Positions 57,657 to 64,000 of a stretch of DNA of 64,000 nt are shown piece by piece. The position numbers and the translations under genes are program-made. Numbering within the stretch: position 1 is the stretch's first letter; each line of letters opens with the position of its first letter. This stretch comes from Paenibacillus riograndensis SBR5. GTDB taxonomy: Bacteria; Bacillota; Bacilli; Paenibacillales; Paenibacillaceae. The stretch is taken from NCBI RefSeq assembly GCF_000981585.1, contig NZ_LN831776.1, forward strand, positions 7,321,216-7,385,215, given 5' to 3'. The notes beneath the pieces were generated by a model. The model had not been told where the DNA came from. It did no database searches and saw only the letters and a program-made list of their open reading frames with translations.

Positions 57657-58874
57657 TCAGCCTGCGTCGATAACGGTGCCTCCGGCGGCTTTCATCAGCC
57701 GGTTCATGATTGCGGCGCCGAGGCCGGTATCCGGGCAGGCCTCGGCCAGAATATAGGTCGCTCCCGCTTCATCGAAGCGCCGCAGCGCGGCATACAGGGA
57801 GCGCGCCCCTTCCTCCGGCGAGGCCAGCGAGCCGAGGGAAACAACGCAGGCGGCCGCCCCGGCGGGATACAGGGCCTGATGCTCCTCGAAGAGGAGCAGG
57901 CCCGTGATCTCGCCGGCGCGCTGCGCCGCCTGCAGCAGGCCCGCGGCGGCTTCCGCCACGCGCCGCGCGGAAGCCCCGCGCACTACGCCAAGCGCTCCGC
58001 GCGGGGCGTAGTGCGTGTACTTCATGCCCGGCGCGCGCGGCGCCGGGCTGCTGTCCCCGGCGGCCTGCGCCGCGCCGGGGGACCGGGCGGAAGCCGCCGC
58101 AGGCGCTTCCGCAGCTGCCGGAGCCGCAGCGACGGCTCCGGGACCGAGCACCGCCGCGAGCTGCTCGGCGGTGATGCCGCCGGGGCGGAGCACAACGGCC
58201 GTCCCGTCAGGCTGCACCTGCACGACGGTCGACTCCAGGCCGACCCCGGCCGCGCCGCCGTCAAGCACCCCGCCGATATATCCGGCGAGGTCTTCCAGCA
58301 CATGGGCGGCCAGTGTAGGGCTGGGCCGCCCGGAGCGGTTGGCGCTGGGCGCGGCCACCGGGCAGTCTGCCGCGCGGATCAGCGCCAGCGCGAGCGGATG
58401 GTCCGGCATCCGCACGCCAACCGTGTCCAGCCCCGCCGTTACCAGCGGCGATAATACGCCGGGACGGACGGGCAGCACTACGGTTAACGGGCCCGGCCAA
58501 AAAGCGCCGATCAACGCCGCCGCAGAAGGATGCACCTCCGTCACCAGCCTGTCCAGATCGCTCCGCCGGGCAATATGCACAATCAGCGGATTGTCCGAAG
58601 GCCGGCCCTTGGCGGCAAAAACCGCCTCTACCGCAGCCGTGCTGCGGGCATCCGCCCCCAGCCCGTACACCGTCTCCGTCGGGAACGCGACAGTGCTTCC
58701 TTCCCGCAATAGAGCCGCTGCCTCTGCAATGGCTTGCCGGTCACCTTCGCTCTGCGGATAGAGTGCAGGGTCCACGCCAGGTCCTCCTGCCGCTGACAGC
58801 TTCCAGTACCGGGTGGAACGGATTTGGCCGCTGCGGCGCTGGACCGCGAATGAGGAATCTTGGGGTTCTTTCAT
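57657..58874 (-). CDS. ywlC: L-threonylcarbamoyladenylate synthase (Sua5/YwlC type)
   Basis: Makes threonylcarbamoyl-AMP, the first intermediate of the t6A modification of tRNAs reading ANN codons. The 405-residue long form has an N-terminal Sua5/YrdC domain, with VAFPTETVYGLGADA near 62-76, KGRPSDNPLIVHI near 88-100 and PSANRSGRPSPT near 176. A low-complexity Ala-rich linker and a Sua5 C-terminal domain follow from about 260. The DNA around 57800-58350 is strongly GC-rich. No good ribosome site precedes any of the adjacent starts (58883 GTG, 58880 ATG, 58874 ATG). The order spoIIR - ywlC - ywlD(mntP) - ywlE is as in Bacillus. Confidence 0.92.
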   Translation of the reverse strand: MKEPQDSSFAVQRRSGQIRSTRYWKLSAAGGPGVDPALYPQSEGDRQAIAEAAALLREGSTVAFPTETVYGLGADARSTAAVEAVFAAKGRPSDNPLIVHIARRSDLDRLVTEVHPSAAALIGAFWPGPLTVVLPVRPGVLSPLVTAGLDTVGVRMPDHPLALALIRAADCPVAAPSANRSGRPSPTLAAHVLEDLAGYIGGVLDGGAAGVGLESTVVQVQPDGTAVVLRPGGITAEQLAAVLGPGAVAAAPAAAEAPAAASARSPGAAQAAGDSSPAPRAPGMKYTHYAPRGALGVVRGASARRVAEAAAGLLQAAQRAGEITGLLLFEEHQALYPAGAAACVVSLGSLASPEEGARSLYAALRRFDEAGATYILAEACPDTGLGAAIMNRLMKAAGGTVIDAG

Positions 58875-58935
58875 TATCATCACAAGCTTTCTAAATAAGG
58901 TGTTAAATATACAAGTTGAAACGTTATATTCTCAG

Positions 58936-58964
58936 CAAAAGCGGCCCCACCAGGTGGCGCCGCA
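58936..58964 (-). terminator. Intrinsic terminator of spoIIR
   Basis: On the minus strand, GCGGCGCCACC pairs with GGTGGGGCCGC (one mismatch) and is followed by TTTTGCTG, about 60 bases past the stop. Confidence 0.78.
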
Positions 58965-59023
58965 GGAAATCCACTTCAATTCACATTATATCGTAACATA
59001 GGCCGTTATAGATTCATAGAAGC

Positions 59024-59779
59024 TCAGTTGAATAATCCGCTGATCCAGCTCCAGATATTCTCCAGCAGCTCCCAGAAGAAGAAGCGTACTTTCGGCGCTT
59101 CCGGTTCCCCGCCTGCTGCATCGGCTGCGCCAGTATCGGGAGCTGTAACCGCTCCATCCCCCGCTGCCTTCACTTTGGCCCCTTCTCCGGCTGCAGCAGC
59201 CGAGACGGTCTTGGCCTTAGCCGCGGCAGGCGCCGCCGCATCTCCCGAGCCTGCATCAATGAAGCAGAGCGGCGGGAAGAGCACACACCACCAGTTCTGC
59301 CCCCGGCCTGCGCCCAGCGTGACCCGCACCGCTTCATATTCCCCAGCCGGATAGACGGTGCCCCCGTACATTTTGGTCGGGAACGGAACAACGCCCAGCT
59401 CTACTTTATAACCATAATCAATACCCCGTTCCTCAAGCTCCCGGGCCACCAGTGCATTCAGCTCGGGCAAATGGCCCCGGATCAGCGTCCGGGCTTGTTC
59501 CAGACTCTGCGGATCTTCCAGCAAGGCCACCCATTGGTTCATCTGTTCGACTATACTGTCACGGATCTGGCGTTTGACCTGCTGATCACCAGCCGCATCT
59601 GAATTTGCCAGAATGCGCAGCCGTATCGAATCCTGCGGAATTGTCGCCTCCGCTACGGCGGCATCGGTTTTTTGCCCTTCCCAGGCCATCATGAGGATCA
59701 TAAAAAAACAAATTAAAATGGCAGTATACTTAAAAGTTACCCGTAAGGAATCCTGTCTTCCTGTCTTGCTCCGTTCCAT
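59024..59779 (-). CDS. spoIIR: Stage II sporulation protein R
   Basis: Secreted from the forespore into the intermembrane space, where it triggers SpoIIGA to process pro-sigma-E. A 251-residue protein with one N-terminal signal segment (about 19-37) and a conserved core with IRLRILANSDAAGDQQVKRQIRDS-type sequence near 51-74, KVELGVVPFPTKMYGG near 125, YEAVRVTLGAGRGQNWWCVLFPPLCF near 147. An Ala/Gly-rich tail (about 180-225) precedes the hydrophobic C-terminus. The ATG at 59779 has GAGAGGGG 9 bases upstream. It is preceded by a sigma-F-like promoter. Confidence 0.94.
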   Translation of the reverse strand: MERSKTGRQDSLRVTFKYTAILICFFMILMMAWEGQKTDAAVAEATIPQDSIRLRILANSDAAGDQQVKRQIRDSIVEQMNQWVALLEDPQSLEQARTLIRGHLPELNALVARELEERGIDYGYKVELGVVPFPTKMYGGTVYPAGEYEAVRVTLGAGRGQNWWCVLFPPLCFIDAGSGDAAAPAAAKAKTVSAAAAGEGAKVKAAGDGAVTAPDTGAADAAGGEPEAPKVRFFFWELLENIWSWISGLFN

Positions 59780-59816
59780 TTTCAGCAGCCCCTCTCCCAC
59801 AAAACTCTTATGCCCC

Positions 59817-59846
59817 TAGTATGCCCAGGGAAGAGAGACTGCAAAC
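59817..59846 (-). promoter_or_regulatory. Sigma-F-type promoter of spoIIR
   Basis: On the minus strand, GTTTG (59842-59846) and GGGCATACTA (59817-59826) are 15 bases apart. The -10 fits GGnnAnAnTR at every fixed base and the -35 four of five of GYWTA. spoIIR is a known sigma-F gene. The -10 ends about 38 bases before the ATG. Confidence 0.7.
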
Positions 59847-59871
59847 CTATTAATCTATTAATTTATTGCCT

Positions 59872-61038
59872 TCAAAAATATACTGCCGGCGCAGGCAAAT
59901 CTTCCTCCACATCCTGTCCATACAGCAGCACACTCATGGCAATCCCCATACTGGCCATATTAATCACAATAGAGGTCCCGCCATAGCTAATGAAGGGAAG
60001 CGTAATTCCTGTCAGCGGCATCAGGCCGATATACGCCCCGATGTTCTCAAATATCTGGTACAGCAGCATCGCCACAATTCCAATAATCAGAAAAGGCCCT
60101 GCACGTTCCCGGCATTCCAGAGCGATCATAATCATCCGGTGAATCAGAATAAAAAACAGCAGCAGGAGCAATGCCGCCCCTACGAAGCCGAACTCTTCGG
60201 CAATCTGTGCAAATATCGCATCCGTATACAGCACCGGTATTTTACCGGACTGGACCGAGCCGCCCTGCATATATCCTTCTCCGCTGAGCCCGCCCGAGGC
60301 AATGGCTATTTTGGCATTCCGCGTCTGATAGCTGTCGTCGCTGCTGGCCAGCTCCGGGACCAGCCAGGGGTCAAAACGGGCCACAAAATGCTTGCGGCCG
60401 ATGGTCTCGCTGAGAAAACTGGTCATCTGCTCATGATAGTTAATATAGCTGTAAATAAAACCGAATATCGAACCGCCAAAAATAATCAGACCGATCAGGG
60501 CATGGGACCATTTTATCCGGCCAATCCACAGCAGCCCGACCAGAATGACCATGTAGCTCAGCGCGTTGCCCAGATCGTTCTGGATAATGACGACCGCAAA
60601 CGGCAGCAGCGCCACCAGACTGAGCGGCACGACATCACGCCAGAACAGAAGCTCATCCTTGTTTTTGCGGACCAGCAGTGCAGCGAGTGCAAGAATCAGG
60701 ATCAGCTTGAACAGCTCCGCCGGCTGCAGGCTTAACCCTCCGACCTCGAGCCATCCCTTTGCCCCGTTTTTCACTTTACCTACAAAGCTGACCACCACCA
60801 GTATCCCCACACCCAGCATATAAATATAATGTGCATATTTAACCAGAAGCCGGTAATCAAACAGGGACAGTCCAAAAAAAGCAACGAAGCCCACCCCGTA
60901 CCACTTAATCATCTGGATGTGCAATCCATCGTCTTTCCGCCCGTGCGTCACGCTGTATATCGATAAAATACTGATGACCATCAACATAAGCAGCACAACA
61001 ACGATGACACCATCTATCTTTTTGAACCTTTGCAGCAT
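59872..61038 (-). CDS. rodA: RodA/FtsW/SpoVE-family peptidoglycan glycosyltransferase, copy 1
   Basis: A SEDS-family polymerase that assembles glycan strands. The 388 residues form about ten membrane segments. SLQPAELFKLILIL (family PAE motif) lies near 103-116, QNDLGNALSYMVIL near 152-165 with the catalytic-loop Asp, EEFGFVGA near 285 and PLTGITLPFISYGGTS near 345. It is followed by spoIIR and preceded by a second, similar rodA. The two begin alike (KKIDGVIV) and share their motifs in order; a tandem duplication is evident. RodA rather than SpoVE or FtsW is the best reading, since no divIB or murG neighbours exist. Confidence 0.92.
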   Translation of the reverse strand: MLQRFKKIDGVIVVVLLMLMVISILSIYSVTHGRKDDGLHIQMIKWYGVGFVAFFGLSLFDYRLLVKYAHYIYMLGVGILVVVSFVGKVKNGAKGWLEVGGLSLQPAELFKLILILALAALLVRKNKDELLFWRDVVPLSLVALLPFAVVIIQNDLGNALSYMVILVGLLWIGRIKWSHALIGLIIFGGSIFGFIYSYINYHEQMTSFLSETIGRKHFVARFDPWLVPELASSDDSYQTRNAKIAIASGGLSGEGYMQGGSVQSGKIPVLYTDAIFAQIAEEFGFVGAALLLLLFFILIHRMIMIALECRERAGPFLIIGIVAMLLYQIFENIGAYIGLMPLTGITLPFISYGGTSIVINMASMGIAMSVLLYGQDVEEDLPAPAVYF

Positions 61039-61207
61039 GGAACAGACCCCTAACTATGTCCGGATTTAGGCTTGCCCGCTATATATACATTTAAAGCACA
61101 TATTTAGAGCGAAGCCGTTGATTTCCATTTTAAAGCAAGGCGCAGGGTAAATACAATTTTTTTACAACTGTCCACAAAATCCCTGGGCTAAAGATACCTG
61201 CTGCACA

Positions 61208-61250
61208 ATAAAAAACCGCCGGCCCATCATTAGATGAGCTGCAGCGGTTT
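61208..61250 (-). terminator. Intrinsic terminator of rodA copy 2
   Basis: On the minus strand, AAACCGC and GCGGTTT enclose a GCTCATC-TAAT-GATGGGC inner stem and are followed by TTTTTTATTG, about 20 bases past the stop. Confidence 0.82.
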
Positions 61251-61269
61251 CGGGTTAACTGTATTCAGG

Positions 61270-62451
61270 CTATCCCTGCTTGGCCGGGGAGGTGTAGACT
61301 GATGGACTCGGCAGCTCCTCTTCCACTTCCTGTCCGTGCAGGCGCACACTCATAACCAGGCCGATACTGGCCATATTAATCATAAGCGAGGTTCCCCCAT
61401 AGCTGATGAACGGCAGCGTAATGCCGGTCAGCGGCATCAGGCCGATGAATGCGCCGATATTTTCAAAGATCTGATAGAGCATCATGGCGACAATTCCGAC
61501 GATCAGGAAAGGCCCTCCCCTATCCTTGCTCTCCAATGCAATCAGAATCATCCGGTGAATCAGTATAAAGTAGAGCAGCAGCACCAGCGCCGAGCCTACA
61601 AACCCAAACTCCTCGGCGATCTGTACAAAGATGGAATCCGAATAGGTGTAAGGCACCCGGTCCGTCTGCACGGAGCTGCCCTCCATGTATCCTTCACCGC
61701 TCATCCCACCCGAGGCGATAGCCAGCTTGGCATTTTTGGTATGGTAGCTCGCCTTCGCCGTCGCTTCGTCAGGGACCAGCCATGGATCAAACCGCTCCAC
61801 CCAGTGTGAACGGCCGATGTCCGTAAGGAAACCTTTGATTTCATCGTGGTAGTGAATGTAGCTGATAATCCCACCCGCTGCGACACCGCCCATGACCAGC
61901 AGTCCAATCAGCGCATGGGTAAACTTGATATTGCCGATCCACAGCAATCCGACCAGGATTACGATATAAGAAAGGGCGTTGCCCAGGTCATTTTGGCTGA
62001 TGACAATCAGGAACGGCAGCAGGGTAAGCAGTCCCAAAGGAACTACGTCCTGCCAGAACTGCAGCTTGTTTTTGTGCTTACGCACCAGTACGGCCGCCAG
62101 GAACAGGATCAGGATCAGCTTGAACAGCTCCGCCGGCTGCAGACTGAAGCCTCCGAATTTAATCCAGCCCTGTGCGCCGTTCTGCTCCTTGCCGATAAAG
62201 CTGACCAGCACCAGAATTCCAATTCCTGTAACATAAATGTACAGCGCGTACTTCACGAGCAGCCTATAATCCACAAAGGTCAATCCGAAAAAAGCGATGA
62301 TGCCCAGCACATAGAACTTGATCATCCGCAGATGCGCCCCATCCAGCTTATCCCGGCCATGCGTGACGCTGTATATGGAAAAAATACTGACGACCATCAG
62401 CAGCAGTAAAATGATTACGATGACGCCGTCGATCTTTTTAATCTTCTGAAG
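61270..62451 (-). CDS. RodA/FtsW/SpoVE-family peptidoglycan glycosyltransferase, copy 2
   Basis: A 393-residue SEDS polymerase, closely similar to the gene 230 bases downstream. It starts MLQKIKKIDGVIVIILLLLM and keeps SLQPAELFKLILILFL, SQNDLGNALSYIVIL, SGGMSGEGYMEGSSVQ and PLTGITLPFISYGGTS. Differences cluster in the extracellular loop around 200-260 and in the C-terminal tail (TSPAKQG extra). The ATG at 62451 has AAGGAG 7 bases upstream; the longer open frame lacks a site. Its own terminator separates it from copy 1, so the two may be expressed at different times (one growth, one sporulation), which is speculation. Confidence 0.92.
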   Translation of the reverse strand, partial: LQKIKKIDGVIVIILLLLMVVSIFSIYSVTHGRDKLDGAHLRMIKFYVLGIIAFFGLTFVDYRLLVKYALYIYVTGIGILVLVSFIGKEQNGAQGWIKFGGFSLQPAELFKLILILFLAAVLVRKHKNKLQFWQDVVPLGLLTLLPFLIVISQNDLGNALSYIVILVGLLWIGNIKFTHALIGLLVMGGVAAGGIISYIHYHDEIKGFLTDIGRSHWVERFDPWLVPDEATAKASYHTKNAKLAIASGGMSGEGYMEGSSVQTDRVPYTYSDSIFVQIAEEFGFVGSALVLLLYFILIHRMILIALESKDRGGPFLIVGIVAMMLYQIFENIGAFIGLMPLTGITLPFISYGGTSLMINMASIGLVMSVRLHGQEVEEELPSPSVYTSPAKQG

Positions 62452-62676
62452 CATATTCTGTCTCCTTACTCTGTACTGGGTCCTCCGAATTTCTTGTCTA
62501 CGCTGAAGTCCCGTCAATTCCATTGTAAAGGAAGGGGCAGCAAAAATACAATTTTACACGAGAACAGTTCTGCCCCTACACGCGGATGCCTACTCATGCC
62601 GCTAGTTCATAATAGCACGCAGCTTATCCGGCAGGCAGCAGGTAACTCGCATCCCTTACTTATGCGCACTCCATAG

Positions 62677-62868
62677 TTATAAGTGGAAAAAGTAGAACTA
62701 AATCAGCGGTTACCGGGCTTCACATCGTCATTAGTGGGAAAAAGTAGAACTAATCCGGCTGTTTTGAGTAACTAGCCTTGATTTCTTTCGAAATAAGTGG
62801 AGAAATTCCCACTAACTATCAATTTGGGCTGGACTCCTGCCGGATAGGTGGAGATATTCCACCCCAGC
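62677..62868. repeat. Four diverged copies of a TAAGTGGAAAAA-type intergenic repeat
   Basis: Copies begin near 62677, 62729, 62791 and 62842. The first two share GTGGGAAAAAGTAGAACTAA-like sequence; the last two share AAGTGGAGAAATTCC and are partly palindromic. Spacing is 52, 62 and 51 bases. It is part of the gene-free stretch 62452-63233. Between 62452 and 62676 I see nothing else that I can support. Confidence 0.65.
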
Positions 62869-62940
62869 TTCAGAGGTTCGGCCCCGAGCAGAAGCTCGTG
62901 CCCCGAATTCCCTCCGGGCAGGAGAGGCCCGCTGCTTGTC

Positions 62941-63110
62941 CGGTTTGCCTTGTTGTCCGGCTTGCCTGGGTTGCCCGACTTGCCCGGTGTACCCGGATTG
63001 TCTGGTGTACCCGGTTTGTCCGGGTTACTCGGCGTTCCCGGCTTGTCTGGTGTACCCGGTTTGTCCAGCATGCCCGGCTCCCCGGCGTACCCGGCTTGTC
63101 CAACATACCT
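62941..63110. repeat. Degenerate 9-bp tandem repeat with collagen-like coding on the minus strand
   Basis: A (T/G)TTGYCCGG-type 9-base unit repeats about 16 times, giving P-x-x triplets such as KPGTPDKPGTPDNPGT on the minus strand. A 99-codon open frame (62772-63071) covers it, but it has no ribosome site and its other half runs through the intergenic repeat. I treat it as a repeat tract, or the remnant of a collagen-like gene; a live gene is possible. Confidence 0.6.
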
Positions 63111-63233
63111 GAATATGCCCGGCGTACTGACTTAGCCGCTTGCCCGACTATGTCCGGGCAGTCTCTGTCGGCGCTAACTGGCCGCGCTTAACGGGCAATC
63201 ATCGCCAGCAATTAACAGCACTTGGCCGCCTCC

Positions 63234-64000
63234 CTATCGAGCTATGCCCAACACATGGCGGGGAATCCCCGCGAGATCGTCAATGGTGACAATCTCGCTC
63301 CAATGGCCTGCTGCCCGCAGCAGCTTGGCCACCTGCCCGGCCTGACCTTGGCCGAGTTCGAAGCCGACCAGCCGCGGGGGGGCCGGGAGCAGCGGCAGCT
63401 GCTCCATCATGCGGCGGTACGGGTCCAGCCCGTCATCGCCGCCATCCAGCGCGGTGCGCGGCTCATGGTCGCGCACTTCGCGCTGCAGCCCGGCGATATC
63501 CCCGCCGGGAATATACGGCGGGTTGGAGACGAGAATATCCGTCTCCATCCCCGCAAACGGCTCGAGCAGGTCGCCGAGCCGCAGGTCCACTGCCGTGCCG
63601 TGCCGCTGCGCATTGCGCCCGGCCACGGCCAGCGCGCCGGGCGAGATGTCGCCGGCGCAGACCCGCCACGCCGGCGCTTCCGCCGCCAGCGTGACGGAGA
63701 TCGCTCCGCTGCCGGCGCCGATGTCGACGGCGGTCAGCGGACGCGCCGCTCCACCCGGCGCAGCAACCAAGCCGTCCGGCCACAGCTCCGCGCCGTACTT
63801 CAGAATCGCCTCGACGAGCAGCTCCGTCTCGGGCCGGGGAATCAGCACATCGGGCGTTACTTCAAACACCCGCCCGTAGAACTCCTGCTCGCCGATGATA
63901 TATTGCACCGGCTCACCGGCTGCCCGGCGGGTAACCCCGGCCTCCCAAGCCGACCGCGCTTCTGGCGGAAAAGGATCAGCCAACGCCATATAATAGGCCG
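63234..64000 (-). CDS. prmC: Peptide chain release factor N5-glutamine methyltransferase (start outside window)
   Basis: Methylates the GGQ glutamine of release factors RF1/RF2 using S-adenosylmethionine. Visible part: the end of the N-terminal domain (GEPVQYIIGEQEFYGRVFEV), the RPETELLVE segment, the SAM-binding VDIGAGSGAISVTLA and the catalytic VSNPPYIPGGD. The first possible ATG in the window (63989) is internal: the frame continues upstream through AYY to the edge and the usual 30-40 residue N-terminus is missing, so the gene starts to the right. The GC content is high. In Bacillus it follows prfA. Confidence 0.95.
   Translation of the reverse strand, partial: AYYMALADPFPPEARSAWEAGVTRRAAGEPVQYIIGEQEFYGRVFEVTPDVLIPRPETELLVEAILKYGAELWPDGLVAAPGGAARPLTAVDIGAGSGAISVTLAAEAPAWRVCAGDISPGALAVAGRNAQRHGTAVDLRLGDLLEPFAGMETDILVSNPPYIPGGDIAGLQREVRDHEPRTALDGGDDGLDPYRRMMEQLPLLPAPPRLVGFELGQGQAGQVAKLLRAAGHWSEIVTIDDLAGIPRHVLGIAR

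Noticed and set aside
62772..63071. A 99-codon collagen-like protein
   Set aside because: No ribosome site, frame is broken upstream, and the C-terminal half is a translated intergenic repeat. Listed as a repeat instead.

Overview
The window is a low-to-moderate GC Firmicute chromosome that forms endospores, has flagella and carries an S-layer. It is most likely a Paenibacillus. The evidence is the spore genes (spoIID, spoIIQ, spoIIID, spoIIR, an alpha/beta SASP), the F-type ATP synthase operon in Bacillus-like order, three S-layer-homology (SLH) proteins next to tagO/tagA/csaB, and gene orders matching the degS-degU-comFA, flhO-flhP-mbl-spoIIID, murA-atp and upp-glyA-ywlG-ywlE neighbourhoods of Bacillus relatives. 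Every gene I can support, about 45 over 64 kb, lies on the minus strand, so transcription runs right to left and coordinates fall as one goes downstream. No tRNA, rRNA, CRISPR array or insertion sequence was recognised.

Layout from low to high coordinate: comFA (cut by the left edge); a small membrane-anchored protein; degU and degS; a secreted phosphodiester-glycosidase-like protein; a large SLH/Ig-like protein; metK; an ssp gene; a secreted protein of unknown function; an apparent major S-layer protein with an elaborate promoter and two in-frame starts; a third, large SLH protein; then tagO, tagA, csaB and a DUF5693-type membrane protein. The last four plausibly make and pyruvylate the secondary cell-wall polymer to which the SLH proteins bind. 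mnaA near 46-47 kb would supply UDP-ManNAc to the same pathway. Next come pgcA, fabZ, an EpuA-like small protein, flhP/flhO, mbl, spoIIID, spoIIQ, spoIID, murA, ywzB and the complete atp operon (atpZ-I-B-E-F-H-A-G-D-C), then mnaA and upp.

Between upp and glyA, which are usually neighbours, sits a visibly AT-rich block of about 5.3 kb. It looks like a complete ribosomally made peptide (RiPP) cluster: an ABC exporter, a cytoplasmic subtilisin-like protease, a two-part radical-SAM maturase, a small accessory protein, and a 54-residue peptide gene whose C-terminal half carries a cysteine every fourth residue. I consider this CXXX-repeat cluster the most interesting system in the window. The precursor is too short for ordinary gene calling and was found by reading the minus strand below a strong ribosome binding site.

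The right end holds glyA, ywlG, ywlE, mntP, ywlC, spoIIR, two tandem rodA paralogues, a repeat-rich intergenic stretch and the start-truncated prmC. Several sporulation promoters can be read directly: sigma-E-like before spoIIID, sigma-F-like before spoIIQ and spoIIR, sigma-G-like before ssp. Many intrinsic terminators are also clear. Repeat elements include a 52-bp degenerate tandem repeat, palindromic units inside the atp operon, and a 9-bp collagen-like repeat.
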